A stretch of 64,000 nt of DNA from CAXBCP01 sp963974055 (GTDB lineage: Bacteria > Pseudomonadota > Alphaproteobacteria > MPNO01 > UBA830). This document shows positions 1 through 9,275 of this stretch, piece after piece (the first letter of the stretch is position 1; every line of letters begins with the position of its first letter). Location: assembly GCA_963974055.1 (NCBI GenBank), contig CAXBCP010000006.1:1-64000 (forward strand), given 5' to 3'. Below the pieces are notes generated by a model. That model worked only from the letters and a program-made list of their open reading frames with translations. It did not search any database and had not been told where the DNA came from. Made by a program: the position numbers and the translations under genes.

Positions 1-24
1 GGAACCGTCGCAAATGACGCCTGC

Positions 25-45
25 AACCGGCAGGCCGGTTATTTT
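25..45. terminator. Weak hairpin, possible terminator of an off-window gene
   Basis: AACCGG (25-30) pairs with CCGGTT (35-40) across a CAGG loop, followed by ATTTTA. The stem is short and the T-run interrupted, so this is only a weak candidate. Confidence 0.25.
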
Positions 46-487
46 AACGGATCAGGGGGGACGTATATTTAGAGGGACGTATTTTCGGAACGGGACGGTG
101 GCCCGTTGCCCGGCCGCCAGATTACGACCGGTTGTCTGCGGATTCGCAGCGCTTCAGGTGGGATACCGGCACAGCACGTGATGCATGTGGCGCGCGTACG
201 GCGAAATCGCCGTTCGATGTCTCGACCGTTTCTGTGTTTTTGTGGGGCGTCTGGCGGTCGCGAAGGTACTGGTCGTAAGACCGGACGGGGCGAAGCAGGT
301 AGGGGCTCACGGTCACATCGTCTTTTCGTTCAGCTGTGTCGCGCTCAGACATATATTATCCCGTTTTCTTGACGCATTTACGCTGTGTTTCCGCGGCTAC
401 ATACCGGCATATGCCGTCGAGACTGGCGGGTTTTGACGTCGCGAATTGAAGCGGAGTGAGGTGCAAATCACAAACCGAAATACCGAG

Positions 488-532
488 TTATCCACAAAGT
501 AAGGGTTTTTCCTGTAGATAACCTGTGGAGAC
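488..532. other. Cluster of DnaA-box-like 9-mers
   Basis: TTATCCACA at 488-496 is a perfect match to the DnaA box. On the opposite orientation TGTAGATAA at 513-521 matches TGTGGATAA at 8 of 9 positions, and TGTGGAGAC at 524-532 at 7 of 9. Three sites within 45 bases in gene-free DNA suggest DnaA binding, but none of the usual alphaproteobacterial origin neighbours is visible, so origin function is not established. Confidence 0.4.
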
Positions 533-828
533 CCGTACGGCTGAATACGTCGGTAGTCAGACTGCCGCGTTCAGTGACCGCAATGACCCGGGTGGGCCCG
601 CTGTCGGTGTTTCTGGGCCTGCAGGCGACATGCATAATGAAACATGTTAACAACGATCTTCGATCGCAATTTCTGTCGATTGCATTTCGGGGGCTTGAAT
701 GCTGGCGGGTAAATCAGGGGTGGTGACGGGCGTTTCGGCGATCCGTTCAGTGTCGAATATTTCAGGCTTTCTTACGGGCGAAAACAACAATCCCGATAGT
801 GGGGCCGCTTTCGGGTGATTCTGCGTAC

Positions 829-1725
829 ATGATTTCTCCGCGAACGATTGGCTTTATCGCGCTTGCCGGCGCGATCGTCGGCTATGGCGGACTGTGGCCG
901 GTTTCGAAGACCGCGCTCGAGTTCATCCCGCCGTTCTGGTATGCGTCGATCCGAGTCCTGAGCGGTGCGGTAATTCTGTCGGCTTTCCTTCTGGTAACCG
1001 GTAAACTGCGTCTGCCGACTCGGCACGATCTGCCGCTGGTGCTGAGCGTCGGCATCTTCATGATGGCCATCTACACCCTGCTGATGCATATCGCATTGCT
1101 TTACGTCGAGGCGGGCAGGGCGGCGCTGCTGGGATACACGACGCCGATCTGGGTGCTGCCGGCAGCCTATTTCTTTTTGAAGGAGCGGCCGTCGCGGCGG
1201 CGGCTTGTCGGGCTGCTCGTCGCAGTCGGGGGATTGCTCGTCCTATTCAATCCGGCGACGTTCGACTGGACCGATACCGATGTCGTGATCGGAAATGCAA
1301 TGCTGCTCGGCTGCGGGATAAGCTGGTCCGTCTCGATCATTCATATCCGCAAGCACCAGCCGCAGCGTACGCCCTTTCAGCTTGCGCCGTTTCAGCTGAC
1401 GCTCGCCGGTGTGTTGATCGCAATTATGGCGCTGATCTTCGATCCGTTGCCCCGGTTCACAGGATCGGCGCTGGAAATCGGCGTGTTCGCCTATGGCGGG
1501 ATTATGGGAACCGCCGTGGCGATGCTGGCCGTGACGACGTGTATCCGTTACCTGCCGACGGTGGTGTCCACTGTCGGGTTGCTCGGCGTGCCGGTATTTG
1601 CGCTGACGCTCAGCATCGTCTTCCTTGGCGAGGAACTCACGACCGGGCTTGTCGTCGGCATGGTGCTGATCGTCGCCGGAATCGGGCTGGTCTCGGTGCC
1701 CGACCGCAGGCCGCCCGCCGCCTGA
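829..1725 (+). CDS. EamA/DMT-family permease
   Basis: A 298-residue hydrophobic protein with about ten membrane segments arranged as two EamA repeats, the usual size and layout of drug/metabolite-transporter family exporters in the inner membrane. Typical features are the early FIPPFWYASIRVLSGA stretch, the end-of-repeat LLVLFNPATFDWT region and the C-terminal VFLGEELTTGLVVGMVLI helix. The ATG at 829 is preferred over one ten codons upstream because the hydrophobic segment starts directly after it. The substrate cannot be told from sequence. It is transcribed alone, convergent with the amidohydrolase at 1776-2783. Confidence 0.85.
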   Translation: MISPRTIGFIALAGAIVGYGGLWPVSKTALEFIPPFWYASIRVLSGAVILSAFLLVTGKLRLPTRHDLPLVLSVGIFMMAIYTLLMHIALLYVEAGRAALLGYTTPIWVLPAAYFFLKERPSRRRLVGLLVAVGGLLVLFNPATFDWTDTDVVIGNAMLLGCGISWSVSIIHIRKHQPQRTPFQLAPFQLTLAGVLIAIMALIFDPLPRFTGSALEIGVFAYGGIMGTAVAMLAVTTCIRYLPTVVSTVGLLGVPVFALTLSIVFLGEELTTGLVVGMVLIVAGIGLVSVPDRRPPAA

Positions 1726-1775
1726 ATGCCTTCGCGCCGTGAGCGAATGGCGCCGCATCAATCGGGTCTGCGGGG

Positions 1776-2783
1776 CTATCCCAGTTTCAACAGGCGTTCC
1801 AAATTGCCGCTGTATATTTTCGCGCGTGTCCCGGCATCGATGTCGAGGCTGTCGACGGCGTTGATCGTTTCGCGGATCAGCAGCGAGCCGCCTTCCGGAT
1901 CGAAGGGGGCGTCGGTGGCGAAAAGAGAATGGTCGGGGCCGAAGAATTCCAGGCCGCAGGCCGCCGCCGCCGCCGATCCGTTGGTGGCGGTATCGGCATA
2001 GAACATCTTGAAATAGTCCTTGGGCTGCTTCTTCAGCCCGGCCTGTGCCGCCAGCGGGTTGTGATCCTTGTCCTGGCCGAATATCTGCTGGAAGCCGATG
2101 CCGATCTTTTCCGCGAAGAACGGAATCATGCCGCCAAAATGGTGGGTGATGATCTTGATGTCGGGCAGTTTGTCGAAGATGCCTGAATAGATCAGCCGGG
2201 TCATGCAGGCGCTGGTCTCGTAGGGCCAGCCGAACGTGAACCAGATTTCGAACTCGGACGCGTCTTCCTGGGCGTAATCCGGAAAGTTGGGGCCGCGCAT
2301 CGGGTGGATCCAGACCGGCAGGTCGTGCTTCGCCATGGTCTCGAAGACCGGATAGAACTCGGGTGCCGAAAGCGGTTTGCCGAGAACGTTGGTGAACAAC
2401 TGGACGCCGCGGGCGTCCAGCTCCGTGATCGCACGCTCTGCTTCGGCAACGGCGGCATCCGGGTTGTTCATCGGCAGCGACGCGATGAATCCGGCAATGC
2501 GGTCCGGGTTCTGTTTCACCCGGGCGGCGAGGCCGTCATTCGCGATGCGCGCCAGGGCAGGGGTCTGTTCAGGACTGCCGAGCATTTCGATCGGCGGATT
2601 GGCGAGCGAAACGATCTGGCGGTAATCGTCGAATCCGTCGAGCAGCCGCATATGAGCGTCTTCGTCGTGCAGGGCGGTCAGCGCGCCGAAAAACTTAACG
2701 ATCCCGGGGTCGGGCGCGATCTCCGCGAATTTGTCGAAATAGGCTTTCGGGATCACGTGGTTATAGGCGTCGATTCGGGCCAT
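1776..2783 (-). CDS. Amidohydrolase-superfamily metal-dependent decarboxylase/hydrolase
   Basis: A 335-residue amidohydrolase-2 (TIM-barrel) protein of the ACMSD/gamma-resorcylate-decarboxylase type. Candidate metal ligands are the N-terminal IDAYNH segment, His in WIHPMRG, His in ITHHFGG and the late Asp in FATDAPFDPEGG. Relatives usually decarboxylate hydroxylated aromatic acids or hydrolyse related compounds; the substrate here is unknown. The start MARIDAYNH is chosen because AAGGGAGGG lies just upstream; the longer frame adds 18 residues without homology. It is divergent from the CoA-transferase gene at 2906. Confidence 0.8.
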   Translation of the reverse strand: MARIDAYNHVIPKAYFDKFAEIAPDPGIVKFFGALTALHDEDAHMRLLDGFDDYRQIVSLANPPIEMLGSPEQTPALARIANDGLAARVKQNPDRIAGFIASLPMNNPDAAVAEAERAITELDARGVQLFTNVLGKPLSAPEFYPVFETMAKHDLPVWIHPMRGPNFPDYAQEDASEFEIWFTFGWPYETSACMTRLIYSGIFDKLPDIKIITHHFGGMIPFFAEKIGIGFQQIFGQDKDHNPLAAQAGLKKQPKDYFKMFYADTATNGSAAAAACGLEFFGPDHSLFATDAPFDPEGGSLLIRETINAVDSLDIDAGTRAKIYSGNLERLLKLG

Positions 2784-2905
2784 GTGCCCTCCCTTGTATT
2801 CTTTGCGCCATGATAGTTCGACGGTGGCGTTGTGCAAAACCCCTTCTATGTGGTGAAATTCGCTCCGCCGGAAACGGCAAATAACAAATAAGGGAGAGAC
2901 GCATC

Positions 2906-4084
2906 ATGGCGGGACCGCTGGACGGCGTGCGAGTTATCGAACTGACGACCATGATAACCGGGTCGCTGTGTGGCCAGATGCTGGCCGATATGGGCGCCGA
3001 CAGCATAAAGATCGAAAAGATCGAAGGCGGCGACATGTTTCGCGCATGGCGCGGCGGCACCTATTCGGCGCAGTTCGGCGCCTATAACCGGAACAAGCGG
3101 TCGGTCACGCTGGACATGCGCTCGGACGAAGGCCGCGAAATCCTGCTGAAGCTGGTCGAGACCGCCGACGTGCTGGTGGAAAATTTCCGCCCCGGCGTGA
3201 TGAACCGTCTGAAATTGTCGGTGGAGGAACTGCGCGCCCGCAATCCTAAACTGATCGTGTGTTCGATCTCCGGCTTCGGCGAAGACGGGCCGTATGAAAA
3301 ACGCCCGGCCTACGACGCGGTGGCGCAGTCGCTGTCCGGCATCGCGAGCCTGTTTGTCGACCCGGTCGATCCGAAAACCACGGGCCCGACCATCGGCGAC
3401 AACATCACCGGCATCAATGCGTGCTACGGTATCCTTGCGGCCCTGTTCGAGCGCGAACGCGGCGGCCCGGCGCGGACGCTGAACGTCAATATGCTCGAAA
3501 GCTCGATCTGGTTCCTGCCGGACCCGTTCGCCAACCTGACCCAGCAGGATATTCAGCCGACCCCGACGTCGCGCTCGGAAGCGTCGCAGTCCCACGCCAT
3601 GACCTGCGCCGACGGGAAGCTGCTGGCGGTGCATCTGTCGTCCCAGGAAAAATTCTGGCAGGGGGTCACGGCGGCGTTCGGGCTCGAACACATGCGTGAC
3701 GATGCGCGCTATGCCGACCGCATGTCGCGCATTGCCAATTATTTCGACATGAACGCGGAATTCAAAAAGGCGGCGGCGGAACGACCGCGCGACTACTGGA
3801 TGCCGCGCCTGGAAGAAAACGATGTGCCCTACGCGCCGATCAATACGTTGCAGGAAGTGTTCGAAGATCCGCAGGTCAAACACCTGGATACCTTCTTCGA
3901 GATCGAGCACCCGGTCGAAGGCAAACAGACCTTTTCCCGCCGCGCCGTCTATATCGACGGCAGCCGCGACGACCAGCCCATGAACCCGCCGCCGCAGCTC
4001 AGCGAACACACCGACGAGGTTCTGGCGGAACTCGGGCTGAATGCCGATGCGGTGAGAGACCTGAGGGCGCGCGGCGTGGTTTAG
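2906..4084 (+). CDS. CaiB/BaiF family (class III) CoA-transferase
   Basis: A 392-residue family III CoA-transferase, the normal length. It opens with PLDGVRVIELTTMITGSLCG and has the family blocks LADMGADSIKIEK, YNRNKRSVTLDM and ADVLVENFRPGVMNRL. The catalytic Asp is expected in the DNITGINACYG region. Such cytosolic enzymes move CoA between carboxylic acids and so activate a substrate for degradation. AGGGAGAG precedes the ATG. It is convergent with a citryl-CoA-lyase-like gene (4111-4875), which could act on the CoA thioester it makes; that link is inference. Confidence 0.9.
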   Translation: MAGPLDGVRVIELTTMITGSLCGQMLADMGADSIKIEKIEGGDMFRAWRGGTYSAQFGAYNRNKRSVTLDMRSDEGREILLKLVETADVLVENFRPGVMNRLKLSVEELRARNPKLIVCSISGFGEDGPYEKRPAYDAVAQSLSGIASLFVDPVDPKTTGPTIGDNITGINACYGILAALFERERGGPARTLNVNMLESSIWFLPDPFANLTQQDIQPTPTSRSEASQSHAMTCADGKLLAVHLSSQEKFWQGVTAAFGLEHMRDDARYADRMSRIANYFDMNAEFKKAAAERPRDYWMPRLEENDVPYAPINTLQEVFEDPQVKHLDTFFEIEHPVEGKQTFSRRAVYIDGSRDDQPMNPPPQLSEHTDEVLAELGLNADAVRDLRARGVV

Positions 4085-4110
4085 ATCCGACGCAAGAGAC
4101 GCGACACGGG

Positions 4111-4875
4111 TTATTCCGGGTCGCGGTACTCGATGTTGTTGATGAATTCCACCACGGACGGCACGATAGGGTTTTCCATTTCCTCGCGAATGTGACCGAT
4201 GAGCCCGGCGGCGCGTCCGACGGCGGCGACGGCGCGCATGGTTTCGACCGGGAAGTCTACTTCGTTCAGCACCGCGCCCAGCGCGCCGGTGACGTTGAGC
4301 GTCAGCGGCTTGCCGCGGGCCTTTTCGATCTCCTCGGCGAGGATTTTCGCAAGCTCGATATATTCGCCGGTCGCGCCGCCCTCCATGGCGATCTGGAACA
4401 TGCGGTCTGCGCGCGGGTCGGTCGGGAAATAATAGGGATGGCCGTAGCCGGGGATGAATTTCTTCTGCTCCCGGAAACGCTGAACCACCCCGGCGGCCCA
4501 GTCGCGCTTGTCGCCGTCATGGGCGGCGCCTTCCCGGAAGATCGCGCCGGCGCCGGCCATTGTGCCGGCGAATTTGTTGCCGACCATCATCGCGCCGGCG
4601 ATCATCGGCATCTGCACGTCGTCGGGCAGGGAATCGTGAACCATACGGGCGACCAGTGCGGTCGGCGTAATGCCGTGATCCATCAGGATGACCATGCAGG
4701 CGTCGAAGGTCCGGACGTGGTTTTCCGGCAGGTCGCGGCCGGTGACGAGAAGATAGAACGTTTCCGCGAAGCTTTTTACGCCGACGACCTCCGTCAGCAC
4801 GTCCTTGCCGCGCATGCGGAATCGCTTGGTGTCGGATGTCGGCGTTCCGATACGGGTAAATGGCTTGTCGGTCAT
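4111..4875 (-). CDS. Short citrate synthase homologue, citryl-CoA lyase-like
   Basis: A 254-residue protein of the citrate synthase/citryl-CoA lyase superfamily, much shorter than a citrate synthase (370-430 residues). It keeps the core: FAETFYLLVTGRDLPE, the block FIPGYGHPYYFPTDPRADRM where citrate synthase has GFGHRVY, and the Asp-containing NVTGALGAVLNEVDFP. The change of Arg to Pro after the active-site His and the short length fit a lyase cleaving a CoA thioester rather than a synthase. The nearest named relatives I know are citryl-CoA lyases, but the substrate is unproven. The stop-to-stop gap to the CoA-transferase is only 26 bases. Confidence 0.75.
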   Translation of the reverse strand: MTDKPFTRIGTPTSDTKRFRMRGKDVLTEVVGVKSFAETFYLLVTGRDLPENHVRTFDACMVILMDHGITPTALVARMVHDSLPDDVQMPMIAGAMMVGNKFAGTMAGAGAIFREGAAHDGDKRDWAAGVVQRFREQKKFIPGYGHPYYFPTDPRADRMFQIAMEGGATGEYIELAKILAEEIEKARGKPLTLNVTGALGAVLNEVDFPVETMRAVAAVGRAAGLIGHIREEMENPIVPSVVEFINNIEYRDPE

Positions 4876-5049
4876 GGCGCGCTCCCTGGGATATCTTCGG
4901 CGGTTTTTGTTGCCTCAATCTAGGCGTCGCCGACGCATTCGTGCAACGGGCGAGGGTGAGGAGAAACTTGCCGGATTGTCTGGGGGGTGGTTAGATAATT
5001 ATCAAGTGGCGAAGTCACGTTGAATAAAACACATAAGTGGAGGGACGTT

Positions 5050-6033
5050 ATGAGAAAATTTTTGACCACCGGTTTTACGTCAGCACTTGTCGCGATGGTG
5101 GCGCTGCCCGCTGCGGCCGCAGATCTGAAACTGCTCACCAGCTGGAACAAGGACAACTGGCCGACCTATGCCGTGCTCGACATGTTCGACAAGAAGGTCA
5201 AGTCGATCGGCGCGGGCAAAGTCAATATTTCAATCAGCGGCAAGGAAGTCGTGCCGGCGTTCGAGCAGCTTCAACCGGTCTCGGCCGGGGTGTTCGACAT
5301 GCTGTATACCCATGGCATCTATCATGCCGGCAGCAAGGGGCTCGCCTTTACGATGGACGCGATCGCACCGGGTGCGGAAAAGCGCCGGGCGGCGGGGCTG
5401 ATCGACTACATCGACAAGTATTACCAGAAACACAACAACCTGAAGATGCTCGGGCTCGTCGCGAACAGCAATCAGGGCTATCACATTTTCCTCAAGCAGC
5501 CGCTGACCAAAGCGGGAAATTTCGAGGGCCGGAAAATCCGGGGTACGCTGAGCTATCACGGCGTTATCCGCCTGCTCGGCGGCTCGCCGGTGGTTCTGCC
5601 CGGCGGCCAGATCTACACGGGGCTTGAAAAAGGCGTGATCGACGGGGCCGCCTGGCCCGCCGCCGGGATGCTTAGCATGAAGCATTACGAGGTCGCCAAG
5701 TTCAAGGTCCGCCCCACGTTCGGCACGACGAATACGGGATTCTGGATCAACCTTGCGAAATGGAAAACCCTGACCAAGGCGGAACAGGATGTTCTGGTCG
5801 AGGCGGCGAAGCAGACCGAAATCGATATGCCTGCAGAAGGCGATCGGATACTGGCCGAGGAATCCGCAACCCTCGCCAAGTTCGGGGTCAAGGAAACCGT
5901 CATGACCGACGAGACGGCCGAAAAAGTCAGGAGCACCTTTGCATCCGACATGTGGACGATTGCCCAGAAGTGTTGTTCGGACGGTGCGAACGAACTGCGG
6001 GCGCTCGCCAAGAAGGCGGGGCTGACAAACTGA
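5050..6033 (+). CDS. dctP: TRAP transporter substrate-binding protein, DctP family
   Basis: A 327-residue periplasmic binding protein. MRKFLTTGFTSALVAMV followed by ALPAAAA is a clear signal peptide, which sets the start at 5050 with GGAGGGACGTT before it; an ATG ten codons upstream would put charged residues before it. The mature protein has the DctP/DUF1338-unlike TRAP pattern (SYHGVIRLLGGSPVVLPGGQ, GLEKGVIDGAAWPAAG) that contacts the carboxylate of the ligand. It is the first gene of a complete dctPQM operon. Confidence 0.9.
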   Translation: MRKFLTTGFTSALVAMVALPAAAADLKLLTSWNKDNWPTYAVLDMFDKKVKSIGAGKVNISISGKEVVPAFEQLQPVSAGVFDMLYTHGIYHAGSKGLAFTMDAIAPGAEKRRAAGLIDYIDKYYQKHNNLKMLGLVANSNQGYHIFLKQPLTKAGNFEGRKIRGTLSYHGVIRLLGGSPVVLPGGQIYTGLEKGVIDGAAWPAAGMLSMKHYEVAKFKVRPTFGTTNTGFWINLAKWKTLTKAEQDVLVEAAKQTEIDMPAEGDRILAEESATLAKFGVKETVMTDETAEKVRSTFASDMWTIAQKCCSDGANELRALAKKAGLTN

Positions 6034-6064
6034 ACGGCGTATGACGGCGCCCCGGTAACACAAA

Positions 6065-6574
6065 GTGCTGCGACCCTTCCTCTGGGTGCATGACAGGCTT
6101 ACCGATCTGGGTTTCCAGCTCGGTAAGCTCTGTCTCGGCATTATTCTTGTCTCGTACTGTTACGAGGTCGTGGCGCGTTACGCGTTCAACGCTCCCACGT
6201 GGTGGGCGGACGAGGCGGTTTCCTATTCACTGTGCATCGGCTGCTTTCTGATGATGCCCCATGTTACCCGGGAAAAAGGGCATGTGGCGGTCACGTTTCT
6301 TCTCGAAATGATGCCCGCCGGGAAAACGAAGCCCGCTTACTGGCTGATTTACCTGATCGGTTTCGTGGTGTGCGCGGCGGCTTTCTGGATCAATCTGGAC
6401 GAAAATATCCGCCAGGTGGTCAATGACGTCCACATGATGAAGGTGAAGCCGTTTCCGAAATACTATATTTCGGTTTTCATCACCTTCGGGTTCGGCATGT
6501 CGGCGCTGCATTATCTGCGCATGCTGGATTACCGGAAAATCGATGTTTCCGGCCGCAGCGGGGGCTTCGAGTAA
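6065..6574 (+). CDS. dctQ: TRAP transporter small membrane subunit, DctQ family
   Basis: A 169-residue protein with four predicted membrane segments and the DctQ features YEVVARYAFNAPTWWADEA and HVTREKGHVAVTFLLEMMP. It forms the membrane complex with the large subunit. It starts with GTG 31 bases after dctP, and its TAA shares one base with the ATG of dctM, so the two are translationally coupled. Confidence 0.9.
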   Translation: MLRPFLWVHDRLTDLGFQLGKLCLGIILVSYCYEVVARYAFNAPTWWADEAVSYSLCIGCFLMMPHVTREKGHVAVTFLLEMMPAGKTKPAYWLIYLIGFVVCAAAFWINLDENIRQVVNDVHMMKVKPFPKYYISVFITFGFGMSALHYLRMLDYRKIDVSGRSGGFE

Positions 6575-7884
6575 TGGTGTGGTGGGCAGTCCTGACGATC
6601 GGTCTGACGTTGTTGCTGGCCTGTTTCATGTCGGGCATGCCGATCTTCATCGCGTTTCTGCTGATCAACCTCGTCGGCGTGCTGATCATTCTCGGCCAGC
6701 CCGGTTTCGGGATGGTTGCGAATTCGATATTCGAGACGACAAATTTTGCCGACCTGTCGGCGATCCCGCTTTTCATCATGATGGGCGAAATTCTCTTCCG
6801 CTCGGGATCGATCGATATTCTCTTCGATTCCGTCGACAAACTGGTCGGCAGGGTGAAGGGCCGCCAGTACGTGCTGTGTATCGCCCTGTCGACGATCTTC
6901 GGCGCGCTTTCCGGAGCGGCAATGGGCGTCGCGGCGATGATGGCGCGGACATTGCTGCCCGGCATGCTGGACCGGGGATACGATGCAAAAATGTCGACCG
7001 GGGCGATTCTGGCGGGGGCATCTCTTGCGCCGATAATCCCTCCGAGCGTCCTTGTGATCATCATTGGCACGCTCGCCAACGTCTCGATCGCGGGCATGCT
7101 GATCGCCGGTATTCTGCCCGGCCTGATGCTGGCGACGATGTTTCTGATCTATACGCTTGCCCGCGTGCGGATTAACCCGGCACTCGCGCCGGAGGACGCG
7201 GCGACATCGACGATCAGTGTCGGTCTGGGCGAGAAGGTCATGGCAGTGGTCCGCGTGGCGCCCTTTGCGCTCATCATTTTCTGCGTTATGGGACTGATTC
7301 TGCTCGGCATCGCAACGCCGTCCGAATCCGCGGCGACCGGCGTGGTCGGTTCGATGGTGACCGCGGCCTATTACCGCAAACTGAACTGGAAGATGATTTC
7401 GGAATCCCTGTCCTCGGCCGCTTTTATAGCGAGCATGATTCTGGTGATCATGGCGAGTTCAAAGATGTTCAGCCAGCTTCTGGCCTTTACCGGGTCGACG
7501 CGGGAACTGACGCAGGTTGTCGCGGGGCTGGATCTGTCGGCCTATGTGATGCTGTTCATCATGATGCTCATACCGTTCATACTATGCATGTTCATCGACC
7601 AGATTGCGCTGATGCTGGTAGTTATCCCGATTTATCAGCCCTTGATTAAGTCGCTTGAATTCGATCCGGTCTGGTTCTGGCTGCTGATGTTGCTCAATGT
7701 CACGGTAGGGGGAATGACGCCGCCGTTCGGTTATACGATATTCGCGTTCAAGGGGGCGACGGACCGGGTATCGCTGCAGCAGGTATTCAGTGCGACATGG
7801 CCGTTCGTCGCTATTTTTCTGCTCGGAATGCTGGCCATCGCGGCGTTCCCGCCGATAGCAACATTCCTGCCGGGGTTCATCTGA
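6574..7884 (+). CDS. dctM: TRAP transporter large permease subunit, DctM family
   Basis: A 436-residue DctM-type permease with about twelve membrane segments, of standard length. Typical stretches are FGALSGAAMGVAAMMARTLL, the LAPIIPPSVLVIIIGTLANV loop and the late NVTVGGMTPPFGYTIFAFKG. It catalyses sodium-coupled uptake of the acid delivered by DctP. It overlaps dctQ by one base and closes the operon. Confidence 0.92.
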   Translation: MVWWAVLTIGLTLLLACFMSGMPIFIAFLLINLVGVLIILGQPGFGMVANSIFETTNFADLSAIPLFIMMGEILFRSGSIDILFDSVDKLVGRVKGRQYVLCIALSTIFGALSGAAMGVAAMMARTLLPGMLDRGYDAKMSTGAILAGASLAPIIPPSVLVIIIGTLANVSIAGMLIAGILPGLMLATMFLIYTLARVRINPALAPEDAATSTISVGLGEKVMAVVRVAPFALIIFCVMGLILLGIATPSESAATGVVGSMVTAAYYRKLNWKMISESLSSAAFIASMILVIMASSKMFSQLLAFTGSTRELTQVVAGLDLSAYVMLFIMMLIPFILCMFIDQIALMLVVIPIYQPLIKSLEFDPVWFWLLMLLNVTVGGMTPPFGYTIFAFKGATDRVSLQQVFSATWPFVAIFLLGMLAIAAFPPIATFLPGFI

Positions 7885-7936
7885 TCGCATTTTTGCATGC
7901 GGCCCTGCATCGGGCGGCGGTCGCGAATCCATTTCT

Positions 7937-7965
7937 TTGGCGTAGCCCGAATTTATGAGTACAAT
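7937..7965 (+). promoter_or_regulatory. Candidate sigma-70 promoter of the 8.0-kb amidohydrolase
   Basis: TTGGCG (7937-7942) and TACAAT (7960-7965) are separated by 17 bases, 34 bases before the ATG at 8000. GGGAGAAGGGG just upstream of the ATG is a strong ribosome-binding site. Confidence 0.5.
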
Positions 7966-7999
7966 AAGCAACCTAAGTAATTAACGGGAGAAGGGGTTC

Positions 8000-9241
8000 A
8001 TGGAACTCCCCACAGGCAACGAACGCTATTTCCGGATGAGTGTCGAGGAATTCGATACCGAGAAACTGCTCCAGAATGCGGCGCGGCAACGGGACCAGCG
8101 CAAGTTCGAAGACGTGGTGATCATCGATGTGGATGCGCATCATTACGAAACGGAATCGATGGTGGAAATCGTCGAGTTCATCGAAGACCCCGTTCTTCGC
8201 CAGCTTGCCCGTTCGGCGCAACAGATTGCGCATCGCGGATCCATGTTCACCCTGGGACGCACCGGCTATCAGGACATCGGCGGGCGGGTTACGCGCTATC
8301 CGCTGCGTGGTCTGGAAGAGACCCCCGACGACGGCAAGCACCGGGACGTCCATCTCAGCCATCGCTGGATGGATGCGATGGGCGTCGATTACGCCTGCGT
8401 GTTCCCGACCCCTATGCTGGGACTGGCGATGCATCCCCAGCCCGATGTCGAGGTTTGCCTGGCGCGCGCCTATAACCGCTGGCTGGTCGAAAAGGTTCTG
8501 CCGGGTTCGCCGCGGATGAAATCGATGCTGTACCTGCCGTTTAACGACCCCGACGCGGCGCTCAAGATCGTCGAGGATTTCGGCGACGCCGAGGGCGTTA
8601 TCGGCTTCATGGTTACATCGGTGCGTCACCGGCCGGTACACCATAACGACTACATGAAAATCTACGCGGCGATCCAGGAACGCGGCCTGCCGATCGGGTT
8701 CCATTCCGGCTTTAACTGGGACGATCCCATGTTCCGGACCTGCAATCGCTTCCTTGCCGTCCATGCGCTCGGCTTCACCTGGTACAATGTCGTCCATTGC
8801 ACCAACTGGGTGCTGAACGGCATGAACGAACGCTTCCCGGACATGCCGGTAATCTGGATCGAATCCGGGATATCCTGGGTTCCGTTCCTGATGCAGCGGC
8901 TGGATACGCAGTACCGGATGCGGTCGTCGGAGTGCCCGATGCTCAGGAAACTTCCGAGCGATTACATGCGCGACATGTATTACACCACCCAGCCGATGGA
9001 AATGCCCGACGATATGGACATGCTTGAGGCGACATTCAAAGCGATGAATGCGGAAACCCAGCTTCTTTGGGCGTCCGACTATCCGCACTGGGACATGGAT
9101 ATTCCGAGTGTCATCTGGGATTTGCCGTTCATAGATGAAGCGGCGAAGCGGAATATCCTCGGTCTGACGGCCCAGAAGATATTCAATCTCGATGTCAGCG
9201 AACGCCACCCGAATTTTTCGAATGCGGTGGCAGCCGAATAA
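8000..9241 (+). CDS. Amidohydrolase family protein, paralogue of 27954-29183
   Basis: A 413-residue amidohydrolase-2 family protein. The N-terminal SVEEFDTEKLLQNAARQRDQ is almost the same as in the gene at 27954 and the two align over their whole length. Candidate metal/catalytic residues are DVDAHHYE near residue 46, His in GFHSGFNWD, and Asp in ASDYPHWDMDIPS near residue 358. It has no signal peptide, so it acts in the cytosol. It stands alone between a TRAP operon and tctA. By family it is a hydrolase or non-oxidative decarboxylase for a carboxylated ring compound; the substrate is unknown. Confidence 0.8.
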   Translation: MELPTGNERYFRMSVEEFDTEKLLQNAARQRDQRKFEDVVIIDVDAHHYETESMVEIVEFIEDPVLRQLARSAQQIAHRGSMFTLGRTGYQDIGGRVTRYPLRGLEETPDDGKHRDVHLSHRWMDAMGVDYACVFPTPMLGLAMHPQPDVEVCLARAYNRWLVEKVLPGSPRMKSMLYLPFNDPDAALKIVEDFGDAEGVIGFMVTSVRHRPVHHNDYMKIYAAIQERGLPIGFHSGFNWDDPMFRTCNRFLAVHALGFTWYNVVHCTNWVLNGMNERFPDMPVIWIESGISWVPFLMQRLDTQYRMRSSECPMLRKLPSDYMRDMYYTTQPMEMPDDMDMLEATFKAMNAETQLLWASDYPHWDMDIPSVIWDLPFIDEAAKRNILGLTAQKIFNLDVSERHPNFSNAVAAE

Positions 9242-9275
9242 CAATCACAATCGATGCCGTGCAATGGGCTGCTGC

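Larger units (their letters stand above)
1..828. other. Long gene-free region at left edge
   Basis: No open reading frame here has a recognisable protein, a good ribosome-binding site or codon use like the neighbours; the three short overlapping frames at 106-436 are mutually exclusive and look like chance. It holds a weak hairpin at 25-40 followed by ATTTTA, a direct repeat GGGACGTAT at 58-66 and 74-82, and three DnaA-box-like 9-mers at 488-532. It could be the regulatory region of a gene left of the window, or an origin-like segment. Confidence 0.6.

Noticed and set aside
106..436. Three short overlapping frames near the left edge
   Set aside because: They exclude each other, lack ribosome-binding sites and encode Arg/Cys-rich text without known motifs.
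2846..4009. 387-codon minus-strand frame antisense to the CoA-transferase
   Set aside because: Arg-rich shadow of a well-supported family III CoA-transferase gene.
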